Part shown: piece after piece, positions 32,493-41,159 of the stretch
Numbering within the stretch: position 1 is the stretch's first letter
Layout of the letters: the number at the start of each line of letters is the position of its first letter
Origin: Micromonospora sp. WMMD1128
Lineage (GTDB): Bacteria > Actinomycetota > Actinomycetes > Mycobacteriales > Micromonosporaceae
NCBI RefSeq assembly: GCF_027497235.1
Contig: NZ_CP114902.1
Span: forward strand, 5,668,001 to 5,732,000
Reading direction: 5' to 3'
Length of the DNA: 64,000 nucleotides
Made by a program: the position numbers and the translations under genes
Notes under the pieces: generated by a model
What the model saw: the letters and a program-made list of their open reading frames with translations, nothing else
What the model was told of the DNA's origin: nothing
The model's database searches: none

Positions 32493-33022
32493 CGTCGTAC
32501 TCTCCTTCGTCGGTCGGTTTGCTCGAATGTGCCTCGTCTGGGTTCGGGTTAGCCGGCATCTTCTGTCAATGCGAACGCAGGTCGCGGATCTCCATCAGCG
32601 GTCTACCGAATCTCGCAGACGACGAAGCAGCGGGTGGCATCTCCTACCGTGAGCCAAGCGATCTCGACGAAACACACGCAGCCATACCCATCGCTCCCGG
32701 GCATCAGGGTCTACGGCCACCAGGGTCGCGCCCGTTCAACCCGGCCTGCCCGCGAGGCGAGAAGTGGGTGGCACCTCGAGGCTCAGCCACAATCACGGCG
32801 GAACACACACAGCCATCCCCACTCCCCGCCCTGTGGGCGCGACGGCGCCAGTCTGCCGCACCTGCCGCCGGCATCTCGGACTTGGTGTGCGGCCCGCGGG
32901 CATCAGACCCCCGTCGAGCGGGGGAAGGAGCACAGTGACTGAGAGAGCGAATTTCGGTGCATGGATCGCGTCGGTGTGCGGTGGCGGCGCGACCGCCCAG
33001 CTGGGAGAGCGGTGGCACGGGT
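32493..33022. other. 530-bp stretch without a recognisable gene
   Basis: Between the IS110 remnant and the ABC permease gene I see no supported gene. Two loosely similar segments (CACACGCAGCCATACCC near 32671 and CACACACAGCCATCCCC near 32803) may be an old duplication. The sequence has several short open frames without convincing codon bias. It is probably decayed DNA left by mobile-element activity. Confidence 0.5.
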
Positions 33023-35452
33023 TCACCCCATGATGCCGACGGGGGACCGCGCGGGGCGGTGACGCAGTGACCGCCAGGTCGGCAACGCGCTCGCCAGCAC
33101 CGCCAGCAGCAGGCAGAGCCCCACCACCGAGCCGACCACCGACCACGGCACCACCAAGTCGACCGGTACGCCGGCCTGCTCGGCGAGGCCGGCACGGACG
33201 CTCAGCAGACCGACGAACGCGACAGCCCCGCCGAGCAGAGCGCCGATCAGCACCACCAGGGCGGCCTCGGCCGTGACCAGCCAGATGACCTGCCGCCGGG
33301 TCGCCCCGGCCAGCCGGATCAGCCGCAGATCAACCACCCGGCCGGCGGCGGCCATCAACAGCGTGTTCGCCACCGCGACAGCCCCATAACCGGCCGACAC
33401 ACCGATTAGCAGCAGCGTGAACAGCCAAACGAGGCGGTCCTCGGCGCGGTCCGCCTCGGCCGCCCACCCGGCCACGTCGACGATCCGCGCTCCGGCCGGA
33501 GGGTCGACCCGGTTCTGGACGTACACCGCGGAGGTGAGCGCCGAGGGGTCGTGCGACCGGACCATCGACCGGGGCAGGAGCAGGTCGCCGGGGATCGAGT
33601 CGTCGGTGACGACCGCGACGACGCGCAGCGACACCACCTCCCCATCGGCGAAGACCAACGCGTACGGCTCGGACGGCTGCCGGTTCGCCGAGGCGGGAAG
33701 GACCACCGTGTCACCACCGCTCAGGTCGTCCAGTGAGCCGGCAACCACGGTGAGCGCCCGGTTGGCAGCGGCGAAGCCCGCAGGGTCCACGCCGTGCGCG
33801 GTCAACGGCTGGTTCGCCGGCGACGAGTCCGGGTCGCTCTCGAAGACCGTCGTCGGCAGCAGGGCGGTCCCCCCAACCGCCGCGACGACCTGGTCCGACA
33901 GGCCCGGTGCGCGGTCGGGCACGACGACCCAGCCGGCGTTCACGTTGTCGGCCCGGCTCGCCGCGTAGGCGGCCGTGGTGGTGCGCACCATCCCGGAGAT
34001 CAGCACCGCGAACGCGACCGTGAGCAGCACCGGGGCGGCGATCGACGCCGTCCGCCGGGTCGCGGTCGACGCCCCGGCCCGGACCAGCATCCCGATTGCA
34101 CCACCCGGTCGACGCACCGGCGACCGCAGCAGCCGCACCACGGGGCCGACGGCTGCCGGGGCCAACACGGTGGCGCCGGCCACCAGGGCCATCACGGCGT
34201 AGAGGGCGAACGTGGCAGCGTCGCGGGCCTGGTCGGCGGTCGCCGTGCCAAGGCTGAGGGCGAGCCCCGCCGCGACGAGGAGCACCCCGGTGGCGACTCG
34301 CAGCCGTCCGATCGGCCGCTGTTCCACCGCCGCCTCGCGCAACGCCTCCAGCGGGCGTACGCGTGCCGCTCGGCGCGACGCCGACCAGACGGCCAGCAGC
34401 GCGATCATCGGACCGGCGACGATTGACACCGCGACCGGCCAGGGTTCGTACCGGACCCGGAAGGTCGCCGGCTCGAAGCCGACGTCGACGAGCAGCCCGC
34501 CCAACACCGGGGCGAGCGCTACGCCGGCCAGGAGGCCGGTGAGTCCGGCCGTGGCGCCGACGACCAGCGCCTCGGCGTGGACCATGCGGTGGACTTGACG
34601 GGGGGTGGCCCCGACGGCGCGTAGCAGGCCCAGCTCACGGCGACGCTGCGCGACGGTGATCGCGAAGGTGGAGGCGACCACGAAGACCGTGACGAAACCC
34701 GCGAGAGCCGCCGTGGCGGTGAGCACCTGCATGCCGATCCAGCGGGTGCGGGCATCCCCCCGAGGCTCCAGAGCGGCGCGGCCGTCCCCGGTCAACGCCC
34801 GCCCGTCGCGGCCGAGGACACCGCGAGCCGCCTTGGCGATCGCCTCGGGGTCGGCGCCCGGAGCGACCAGCAGGCCAATGGCCCGGACGCCGGGCGCGAG
34901 CACGGCCGCGACCTCGTCCGCGACGTAGACACCGGGCGCATCGACCAGACCGGTGACGGTGTGCGGCTCCGGTCCCGCTGCCGTGAGCAGGGTGACCGGC
35001 CCGCCGGGAGGCAGCCCGAGCGCGCTGTCGACGACCACCTCGCCGGCCCGCCGGGGCGGCTCGCCGGCCGTGAGACGAAGTCCACCCAGCCGGGTGCTGG
35101 ACCAGCCGTGCCCCTGGTGAGAGTCCTCCCGCTGCGCATCGGTGGCCGGGGGCCGGCCGTTGACGAGCGCCTGGGCGTAGAAGGTCCGGTCCGGCACTGC
35201 CGCCGTAACGCCCGGCACCTCGGCCAGCCCGCTGGTGAGTTCCGCCGTCCTGGCGGCCGACCACGGCCGGGTGGGCGCGAACGAGTCGGTCGGCGCACCG
35301 GCCTCAGGGCTCTGCACCACGACCGCTGCGTACGCCAGCCGATCGGGCACCTGTGGGCGGCCGGAGGCGAGCAGCAGGGTGGTCGCCGTGACCAGGGTGA
35401 CGCCGACGGCGACGGCGATGAACGCACCGGCCGACCGCCGGATGCTCAGCAC
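33023..35452 (-). CDS. FtsX/MacB-type ABC transporter permease
   Basis: The 809-residue membrane protein has an N-terminal helix (SAGAFIAVAVGVTLVTATTLLLAS), a ~200-residue extracytoplasmic domain, a three-helix FtsX block (ALAGFVTVFVVASTFAITVAQRRRELGLLRAVGATPRQVHRM), two middle helices, a second extracytoplasmic domain, and a second FtsX block at the C-terminus (LMAAAGRVVDLRLIRLAGATRRQVIWLV). RRELGLLRAVGAT-type sequence is diagnostic. Such duplicated permeases export lipids, peptides or antibiotics, or transmit mechanical force. The GTG start lies within the end of the ATPase gene (7-base overlap). Confidence 0.9.
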   Translation of the reverse strand: MLSIRRSAGAFIAVAVGVTLVTATTLLLASGRPQVPDRLAYAAVVVQSPEAGAPTDSFAPTRPWSAARTAELTSGLAEVPGVTAAVPDRTFYAQALVNGRPPATDAQREDSHQGHGWSSTRLGGLRLTAGEPPRRAGEVVVDSALGLPPGGPVTLLTAAGPEPHTVTGLVDAPGVYVADEVAAVLAPGVRAIGLLVAPGADPEAIAKAARGVLGRDGRALTGDGRAALEPRGDARTRWIGMQVLTATAALAGFVTVFVVASTFAITVAQRRRELGLLRAVGATPRQVHRMVHAEALVVGATAGLTGLLAGVALAPVLGGLLVDVGFEPATFRVRYEPWPVAVSIVAGPMIALLAVWSASRRAARVRPLEALREAAVEQRPIGRLRVATGVLLVAAGLALSLGTATADQARDAATFALYAVMALVAGATVLAPAAVGPVVRLLRSPVRRPGGAIGMLVRAGASTATRRTASIAAPVLLTVAFAVLISGMVRTTTAAYAASRADNVNAGWVVVPDRAPGLSDQVVAAVGGTALLPTTVFESDPDSSPANQPLTAHGVDPAGFAAANRALTVVAGSLDDLSGGDTVVLPASANRQPSEPYALVFADGEVVSLRVVAVVTDDSIPGDLLLPRSMVRSHDPSALTSAVYVQNRVDPPAGARIVDVAGWAAEADRAEDRLVWLFTLLLIGVSAGYGAVAVANTLLMAAAGRVVDLRLIRLAGATRRQVIWLVTAEAALVVLIGALLGGAVAFVGLLSVRAGLAEQAGVPVDLVVPWSVVGSVVGLCLLLAVLASALPTWRSLRHRPARSPVGIMG

Positions 35453-36207
35453 GACGGCTCCACGGGACGCGCCGGGACCGTGTCCCGCTCGGCGATCCGC
35501 GCGGCGACGACCGCTGCGGTGATCCCGCCGGTGAACTCGTCGACGACGCGGCCGTCGGCGAGCAGGAGGACCCGATCGGCGTACGCGGCGGCGGTGGGAT
35601 CGTGGGTCACCATCACGACGGTCTGCCGGTGGTCGTCGACGAGCACGCGCAGCAGCCGGAGGATCTGCTGGGACGCCGAGCTGTCCAGTGCCCCGGTCGG
35701 TTCGTCGGCGAAGACGACCGCGGGACGGGTGATCAACGCTCGGGCCACGGCGACGCGTTGCTGTTCGCCGCCGGACAGTTCGCTCGGCCGGTGCCCGGCC
35801 CGGTCGGTCAGTCCCACGGCGTCGAGCGCGGCGAGGACGTTCCGGGCCGGGGGACGGCGCCTCGCCAGGCGCAGCGGCAACTCGACGTTCTCGGCAGCGG
35901 TCAGCGTGGACACGAGGTTTAACGCCTGGAACACGAAACCGATCCGATCGCGGCGCAACCGGGTCAGCTCGTCCTCGTCCAGGTCGTCGAGACGCCTGCC
36001 GTCGATCGTGACGGTCCCTGCGGTCGGCTTGTCCAACCCGGCCGCACAGTGCAGCAGGGTGGACTTGCCCGAGCCCGACGGGCCCATCACGGCCGTGAAG
36101 GTGCCGCTGGCGAAGCTGGTCGTCACGCCGTCGAGCGCCGTCACTCGGCGTGCTCCGGTGCCGTACACCGCGCGGAGCCCTGTCAGGGTCACTGTCTGTG
36201 TGGTCAT
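35446..36207 (-). CDS. ABC transporter ATP-binding protein (MacB/LolD type)
   Basis: The 253-residue ATPase has Walker A MGPSGSGKST, Q-loop VFQALNLVSTLTAAENVELPLRL, signature LSGGEQQRVAVARAL, Walker B AVVFADEPTGALD and H-loop VMVTHDP. The order of motifs and the NLVSTLTAAENV segment are those of the LolD/MacB class that pairs with FtsX-type permeases, and the permease gene follows with a 7-base overlap. The ATG is at 36205-36207. It is divergent from the histidine-kinase gene, which suggests control by that two-component system. Confidence 0.93.
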   Translation of the reverse strand: MTTQTVTLTGLRAVYGTGARRVTALDGVTTSFASGTFTAVMGPSGSGKSTLLHCAAGLDKPTAGTVTIDGRRLDDLDEDELTRLRRDRIGFVFQALNLVSTLTAAENVELPLRLARRRPPARNVLAALDAVGLTDRAGHRPSELSGGEQQRVAVARALITRPAVVFADEPTGALDSSASQQILRLLRVLVDDHRQTVVMVTHDPTAAAYADRVLLLADGRVVDEFTGGITAAVVAARIAERDTVPARPVEPSC

Positions 36208-36362
36208 GACCGTCAGGGTGCCGGCTCCGGCAGGTGCCGCGCGTCGTGCCGGCGCGGGCACATTCTGGCCCTCCCCCGGGCGGAGCCCGGGTCCGGGACG
36301 AGCCTGACGTCGTACCCGAGGATGACCACCCGCAGGTGGACGCGGCCGAACCGGCCCACCGA

Positions 36363-36368
36363 TACGCT
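36363..36368 (+). promoter_or_regulatory. Candidate -10 box for a leaderless transcript
   Basis: TACGCT lies seven bases before the GTG start of the histidine kinase, the spacing expected for a leaderless actinobacterial mRNA. No ribosome site is found in between, which favours this start over the ATG at 36322. Confidence 0.4.
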
Positions 36369-36375
36369 TCGACAG

Positions 36376-37533
36376 GTGACCGCCCTCCTGCTGACCCGGC
36401 GGCTGCGGCCGGCGGAACTGGCCATCGTGGACGCCGTGCTCGCCGTGGCGGTCGGCGGGCTCCTCGGCCCGTACGCGGCGCTGGAATCGCCGCTGCACGG
36501 TGGTGTGCGCGAACCGCTCTTGGTGTCGGTGATCGTCGGGTTCGCCCTCGGGCTGCCGTTGGCCGTCCGGAGGCGGTGGCCGATCACCGTCGCCATCGTG
36601 ATCAGCTCCGTGGCCACCGTCGCCCTGATCACCGGCGTGATTCCCAACTATGCCGCCGCCGCGCCCGGGCTCGCCATCGGCCTGTCCTTCTACACGGTGG
36701 CCGTGTCGACGCAAATGCGTCGGTCACTGCTGTGTGCCGCCGGTTGTCTCGCTCTGGTGAGCGTCGCCCTGGTGCTGACTGAGAGCGACCTCTGGTCGCG
36801 AACCGGCGGAGTCGTCTACGCCACCGTCATGATCGCGCCCGCCTGGTTGATCGGTTGGCTGGTCCGCGAGCGGCGTGCCATCGCCGCCCGTGAGGGCGAG
36901 CACCTGGTCCGCCGGACCGCTGCCGAGGAGCGATTACGGGTGGCCCGGGAGCTGCACGATGTCGTCGCGCACACGCTGAGCCTCATCGTGGTGAAGGCGG
37001 CCGTCGCCAATCACGTCGCCGGGACCGATCCCGGCGAGGCGGGGGCCGCCCTGCGGGTGATCGAGGAGACCGGCCGCAACGCACTGACCGACGTGCGTCG
37101 GGTACTCGGCGCGCTGCGCGAGGAAACCCCGTACGCCCCGACTCCCGGGCTGGACGAACTGCCCGCGCTGGCCCAGCAGGCGGCGATCGCCGGTGTCGAC
37201 GTACGGCTTGACGTACGGCAGGAGGAACCGGCCGCAGCGGTGCCGGAGTCGGTGGGTCTGGGGGTCTACCGGATCGTGCAGGAGGCGGTGACCAACGTGG
37301 TGAAGCACGCGGCACCGGCCACCTGCAGAGCAACGGTGACCGTCACGCCTCGCGAGGTCAGGATCGAGGTGACCGATGACGGCCGCCGTCCGGTCCTGAT
37401 CGGCGGGGAGGGGCACGGGCTGATCGGCATGCGGGAACGGGCGACGTTGCACGGGGGCGAGTTCCGCGCCGGGCCGCGCTCCGGCGGCGGCTACGCGGTG
37501 ACCGCCACCCTGCCCTACCGGGTGGCCGCGTGA
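36376..37533 (+). CDS. Sensor histidine kinase (HisKA_3, NarL/DesK type)
   Basis: The 385-residue protein starts at GTG 36376; an in-frame ATG at 36322 would add 18 residues. The N-terminal half has about five membrane helices (LAIVDAVLAVAVGGLL, LLVSVIVGFALGLPLAV, ITVAIVISSVATVALI, SLLCAAGCLALVSVALVL, VVYATVMIAPAWLIGWLV) and no large sensor domain. The phosphorylated His is His194 in RELHDVVAHTLSLIVVKA, and the ATPase domain has YRIVQEAVTNVVKHA and GHGLIGMRERATLHGG. Few extracytoplasmic residues suggest membrane-internal sensing. It overlaps the regulator gene by four bases and faces away from the FtsX-type transporter. Confidence 0.92.
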   Translation: MTALLLTRRLRPAELAIVDAVLAVAVGGLLGPYAALESPLHGGVREPLLVSVIVGFALGLPLAVRRRWPITVAIVISSVATVALITGVIPNYAAAAPGLAIGLSFYTVAVSTQMRRSLLCAAGCLALVSVALVLTESDLWSRTGGVVYATVMIAPAWLIGWLVRERRAIAAREGEHLVRRTAAEERLRVARELHDVVAHTLSLIVVKAAVANHVAGTDPGEAGAALRVIEETGRNALTDVRRVLGALREETPYAPTPGLDELPALAQQAAIAGVDVRLDVRQEEPAAAVPESVGLGVYRIVQEAVTNVVKHAAPATCRATVTVTPREVRIEVTDDGRRPVLIGGEGHGLIGMRERATLHGGEFRAGPRSGGGYAVTATLPYRVAA

Positions 37534-38198
37534 TCCGGGTGCTGATCGCCGACGACCAGGCGCTGCTGCGCGGCAGCTTCCGACTGTTGGTCGATTCGAC
37601 CCCGGATTTCAATACAGTCGGTGAGGCGGGCACCGGCGTGGAGGCCGTGGCGCTGGCCGCCGAGCACCGCCCGGACGTGGTGTTGATGGACGTGCGGATG
37701 CCGGAGATGGACGGCATCGAGGCGACCCGACGCATCTGCGCCGAGCCGGCGACAGCCGGCACCCGCGTCGTCATCCTGACCACATTCGACTTGGACGAGT
37801 ACGTCTACGGGGCACTGCGCGCCGGAGCCAGCGGCTTCCTACTCAAGGACACCCCGCCGGCGGACCTGCTGACCGGCATCCGGGTGGTGGCCGCCGGCGA
37901 AGGGCTGCTCGCGCCGACGGTGACCCGCCGGCTGATCGACGAGTTCGCGCGTCGGCCGGAGCCGGCCCGGCCGCTGCCACGGCGGCTGGCGGAGGTGACC
38001 GAGCGAGAACGGGAGGTGCTCACACTGATCGCCCGCGGCCTGTCCAACGCGGAGTTGGCCGAGCATCTCCATCTCAGCCTGGCCACCGTCAAGACACACG
38101 TCGGACGACTGTTGACCAAGCTGGCGGTACGCGATCGGGCACAACTGGTCATCATCGCCTACGAAACGGGCTTGGTCGGGCCGGGCGGTCCGCGCTGA
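37530..38198 (+). CDS. Response regulator, NarL/LuxR type
   Basis: The 222-residue protein starts at GTG 37530 (overlap with the kinase). The receiver domain has the acidic pair ADDQ, the phosphoacceptor Asp54 (VVLMDVRMPEMDG), the Thr in ILTTFD and the Lys in FLLKDTPP. The C-terminal LuxR-type HTH reads LAEVTEREREVLTLIARGL and HLSLATVKTHVGRLLTKL. It is the cognate regulator of the preceding kinase and the likely activator of the divergent ABC transporter genes. Confidence 0.95.
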   Translation: MIRVLIADDQALLRGSFRLLVDSTPDFNTVGEAGTGVEAVALAAEHRPDVVLMDVRMPEMDGIEATRRICAEPATAGTRVVILTTFDLDEYVYGALRAGASGFLLKDTPPADLLTGIRVVAAGEGLLAPTVTRRLIDEFARRPEPARPLPRRLAEVTEREREVLTLIARGLSNAELAEHLHLSLATVKTHVGRLLTKLAVRDRAQLVIIAYETGLVGPGGPR

Positions 38199-38260
38199 GG
38201 GCATCGCCCTCCGTGGGAAGACACCAAGCGTGCTTGGCCTAGCGTAGTAGGCATACCGGC

Positions 38261-38827
38261 ATGGGCCGGTTCTCCGAGGATGAGCTGCAGGCGGTTGTCT
38301 CCCGGTACGAGGCGACGCGTGCGGCCGCGTTGACCGAGCGGGACGAGCAACTGCGGGCCTTCCATGCGGCCGGCTGGCGGCCGGTGGATCTGCAACGCGT
38401 CACCGGCTACAGCCGGGAGACGATCCGTCAGGCACTACGACCGGAAGTCCGACGGGCGACCAACCTCAACCGGCGCAGGACGTCACCCCAGCCGCCGGTG
38501 GACTACCGGCCCTACGGTGACCGGAAGCCCTACGTCGTGGCCGAAACCCTCACCGAACTGCACGGCCCGACCGAGGGAACGGTGACGCTTCCGCGTCACC
38601 TCGACTGGTCCGGGCGCGCCGAGTACGACCTGAACCGGCCCGCGCGCCTGGCCAGCATGTACAAGGTGGTGCTCACCGAAGCCAGCACGGTCGAGGACCT
38701 GAACACCTGGCTCGATGCCGACCTGCTCCGGCGGCTCTGGCCCACCCTCTGGCTGCCGCCCCAGCTCCGCCAACGCTGGGAGGAAGCCTTCCCCGAACTC
38801 GCCGCCACCCGCAGCGACGCGGCATAG
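38261..38827 (+). CDS. HTH-domain protein next to AbiEii-type fragment (possible antitoxin)
   Basis: The 188-residue protein starts MGRFSEDELQAVVSRYEATR, continues with a helix-turn-helix-like segment (HAAGWRPVDLQRVTGYSRE, TIRQALRPEVRRA), and has a C-terminal domain of unknown type (YKVVLTEASTVEDLNTWLDA, LWLPPQLRQRWEEAFPEL). The next gene, 2 bp downstream, encodes the start of an AbiEii nucleotidyltransferase toxin, so this may be its partner or antitoxin. I recognise no named family with certainty; the toxin link is by position only. Confidence 0.6.
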   Translation: MGRFSEDELQAVVSRYEATRAAALTERDEQLRAFHAAGWRPVDLQRVTGYSRETIRQALRPEVRRATNLNRRRTSPQPPVDYRPYGDRKPYVVAETLTELHGPTEGTVTLPRHLDWSGRAEYDLNRPARLASMYKVVLTEASTVEDLNTWLDADLLRRLWPTLWLPPQLRQRWEEAFPELAATRSDAA

Positions 38828-38829
38828 CG

Positions 38830-39006
38830 GTGGACCCCTTCCACGAACGCCTCGCCCGTACCGGACTCGCGGCCGCCGACCGATACGGCTTCGCGCTGGC
38901 CGGCGGCTACGCGGTCCAGGCCGCCGGGTTCGTCGAGCGGCCCAGCGAGAGCGGCGGCCGGCCGGCGCGAAGGGACGGGCCTGTCCGGCGTCGACGAGTG
39001 CGGTGA
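38830..39006 (+). pseudogene. AbiEii/AbiGii nucleotidyltransferase toxin, N-terminal fragment
   Basis: From GTG 38830 the frame reads DPFHERLARTGLAAADRYGF then ALAGGYAVQAAGFVERPSE, the conserved opening of AbiEii proteins (GGYAVQAHGxxERPSxDVDLF). It stops matching right after RPSE at 38949, just before the catalytic DxDLF, and continues as Arg-rich nonsense to a TGA at 39004-39006. The catalytic residues are therefore lost and the gene is dead. A matching C-terminal fragment lies at 40759-40908. Confidence 0.72.
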
Positions 39007-39085
39007 CCCGGGCGGCCGGCGGTTTGACGAGCAGGTTGCCGGGGCGGTGGTCCCAGGCGGCGAAGAAGACGCCCGACAGCCGCAG
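38978..39085 (-). pseudogene. Possible phosphotransferase (APH-like) fragment
   Basis: On the minus strand the frame reads VFFAAWDHRPGNLLVKPP then ARVTALVDAGQARPF, which resembles the catalytic HGDxxPGNLLV and AVIDFG elements of aminoglycoside/choline-kinase-like enzymes. It overlaps the tail of the AbiEii fragment and has no complete gene around it. It looks like debris brought in when the toxin gene was broken. The match is short and uncertain. Confidence 0.3.
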
Positions 39086-39160
39086 GCAGGGCAGGCCCGT
39101 CATCGTCGAGCCCATGACGCAGGCAGGTCCCGCACCTGCTCCCACAGCGCGCGCGACTTG

Positions 39161-39700
39161 TCAGTGCTCGTGCCGCGTCGTCTCCCTGGGGACAGGTCGG
39201 GCGCTGGGCACGCGTTGGTGCGCCAGCAGGTCCGGGCCGGGGTCGTGCCCTTCGGCCACGAGAGCGAGTCGGGCGAGGTAGTTCCCCCAGCCGCCGTCAT
39301 GGGTGCTCGCCATCGGTCCGGACAGGCCGCGGTGGACGAGGTGCAGCTCGGTCCGGTCGCCGTCCGGGCCGGGTAGCGGTGTCAGGGTGATCTCGACGGT
39401 GGTCGAGCCGGGCGGAATGCCGACGTCCTGGCGATCCCAGCCGTAGGTGAAGACCACACTCCGGTCCGGGACAAGGTCGACGAACCGGCCGGACACTCTG
39501 TCGCCGTTGGCGTGCCGCCAGGTGATAACTCCGTCGACGACGCCGTCGACGTCAGCCTGCGGGGCCATCCACCGTACGAGGCCGTCGGCCGTGGTCAGGA
39601 GCAGGTAGACGCGTTCCGGGGCGGCATCGATGACGAGGGTGCGGTCGACAAGGCGGACACCGAGCCCCGGGTGCGAGGGCTCGTTGGATTCGATGGTCAT
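39161..39700 (-). CDS. SRPBCC (AHSA1-like) domain protein
   Basis: The 179-residue protein has the AHSA1/CalC pattern: LVIDAAPERVYLLLTTADGLVRWMAP at the start, GRFVDLVPDRSVVFTYGW in the middle, TTVEITLTPLPG and LHLVHRGLSGPMASTHDGGWGNYLARLALV at the end. It is the last gene of a three-gene operon with an ArsR-type regulator and a DinB-like protein, all overlapping by four bases. In similar operons the ArsR-type protein controls this gene. The ligand is unknown. Confidence 0.88.
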   Translation of the reverse strand: MTIESNEPSHPGLGVRLVDRTLVIDAAPERVYLLLTTADGLVRWMAPQADVDGVVDGVITWRHANGDRVSGRFVDLVPDRSVVFTYGWDRQDVGIPPGSTTVEITLTPLPGPDGDRTELHLVHRGLSGPMASTHDGGWGNYLARLALVAEGHDPGPDLLAHQRVPSARPVPRETTRHEH

Positions 39701-40077
39701 CCGTCCGTCCCCGTGCGGCGAGCGGGGCGGCCGCGGCGGCGGTCGATCGTCTCGTCGTGCTCCGCGACCGTCTGGAGCCGTTCAAGGGCGTCGCCCCAGA
39801 TCTCGTCGAGGACGGCTCGGACCTGCGCGAGTCGCGTGAAGTCGACCCGGTACAGCCGACGTTGCGCGTCCACCCGGACGCGCAGCAGACCGGTCTGCCG
39901 CAACAGCTTCAGGTGCGGGCTCGCGGCGGCCGGGGACAGTCCCGCGGCCTTGGCGAGCTCGGTCGCTGTGCGTTCGCCGTCCCGTGCCATCGCGAGCATC
40001 GCCCGCCGTCCGGCATGGCCCATCGCGCGGACGGCCTCTTCCACCTCGTCGTCACGTGCGCCGCCGGTGGGAGTCAC
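39697..40077 (-). CDS. ArsR-family transcriptional regulator
   Basis: The 126-residue winged-helix protein starts at GTG 40075-40077, which overlaps the stop of the DinB-like gene (GTGA). The HTH is clear: VRAMGHAGRRAMLAMARDGE and LAKAAGLSPAAASPHLKLLRQTGLL, with the wing RVDAQRRLYRVDF. No Cys pairs for metal binding are visible, so it is of the non-metal type usually found with AHSA1-domain genes, as here. Confidence 0.9.
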   Translation of the reverse strand: MTPTGGARDDEVEEAVRAMGHAGRRAMLAMARDGERTATELAKAAGLSPAAASPHLKLLRQTGLLRVRVDAQRRLYRVDFTRLAQVRAVLDEIWGDALERLQTVAEHDETIDRRRGRPARRTGTDG

Positions 40078-40598
40078 GGCGTCCGGCCCATGGCCGCGAG
40101 CAGCCGGTCCTGCACCGAGGCGTCGGCGGCGACGGTGACTGCGGGGCCGACCAGACCGCGTGCCCGGCCGCGTTCGGGCATGTCGGGTAGGAACATGGCC
40201 ACGCACGCCTCGACTAGCGCGGGGTCGAGAGTGCGGTTCTGTCCGGTCGCGACGGCCAGGTCCCACGAGTGGACGAGCTGGTCCATGAACGTGCCGGCCG
40301 CGGCCTCGCCGACGGACCACTCGAAACCCAGCGGCGACATGCACCGCCGCTCCAGCGCGCCCGGCTGGCGCAGCGCCGCGAGGCACTGCGCGACAACGGT
40401 CCGGTACGAGGCGTCCGCGTCAAGGTCGTGGCCGGTAGCCGCGAGCAGGTAGGCAGGCCCGCCCCGCAGATGGTCCAGCAGCGCACGCACGTCCCACTGG
40501 GCACACGGCGTCGGGCCGGCGAGCTGCTCGTCGCCCACGTTCTCGGCGAGGCCGACCGCACGCCAGGCCGCCGCCTCGAACAGTTCCACCGGTCCCAT
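40074..40598 (-). CDS. TIGR03086 family DinB-like metal-binding protein
   Basis: The 174-residue four-helix protein has the TIGR03086/MDMPI pattern: PTPCAQWDVRALLDHLRGG near the N-terminus and DQLVHSWDLAVATGQNRTLDP in the middle, where His residues (HL and HSWDLA) bind a metal in related mycothiol-dependent enzymes. The exact role is unknown; thiol-S-transferase or isomerase functions are typical for the superfamily. Its ATG has AGGAGGGTC upstream and it leads the three-gene operon. Confidence 0.88.
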   Translation of the reverse strand: MGPVELFEAAAWRAVGLAENVGDEQLAGPTPCAQWDVRALLDHLRGGPAYLLAATGHDLDADASYRTVVAQCLAALRQPGALERRCMSPLGFEWSVGEAAAGTFMDQLVHSWDLAVATGQNRTLDPALVEACVAMFLPDMPERGRARGLVGPAVTVAADASVQDRLLAAMGRTP

Positions 40599-40758
40599 CC
40601 GACCCTCCTCAAGAATTTCCTTAATTAAGCTAATCCTTGATTACGGTGACCTGTGGTGTCAAGGGACGGCCCAGGGCATCCGTGAGGGCGCCAGAGTCCC
40701 CGGGTTGGCATGACGTCGGCCACCGTCGGCGTCGGTCGAACCCTGTCACGGAGCGTGA

Positions 40759-40908
40759 GTGGTCAACCCGCCCCGCGACGCCCTCCTCACCCTCGTCCAG
40801 CGCGCCGACCGTAACTTCGACCCGCGCATCTTCGCCGACGCCCTCGGACAAGCCACCCAGCTCGATCCCGACGACTTCGCCCAGTACGGCGTCACCGGCC
40901 CAGCCCAG
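40759..40908 (+). pseudogene. AbiEii-type toxin, C-terminal fragment
   Basis: The frame from 40759 reads NPPRDALLTLVQRADRNFDP then RIFADALGQATQLDPDDFAQ and YGVTG, which fits the C-terminal helices of AbiEii nucleotidyltransferases (LxxLAxxxDPxFDxxxFAEAL). A stop codon precedes it in frame and its end dissolves into Arg-rich nonsense. It is in the same orientation as the N-terminal fragment at 38830, with 1.8 kb of unrelated genes in between. The flanking bases 40599-40758 and 40909-41159 hold no gene that I can support. Confidence 0.55.
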
Positions 40909-41159
40909 GCTCAGCGAGCAGGTGGCGCGCGGCGAAGGCGGGACGGGCCCGGAGTAGCGAGACATCGGAGGCCGCCAGCGGCGCGTGCCGGCGAATGGTT
41001 GCGGTCGGGACGACAGGGTCACTAAGATTTGGTCATATGCACAAGGCGGACGCCCAGGGCACTTGTACAGGGCAATCGACCAAGGCGCCTGGCCGACCAA
41101 ACGGAACGGCCGCACCCATCGACCAGGTCGGTGGAGCCGGCCGAACAGCGGAGGAACTC

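Noticed and set aside
32493..33022. Small genes between the IS110 remnant and the permease gene
   Set aside because: The open frames have no good codon bias, no ribosome sites and no recognisable motifs.
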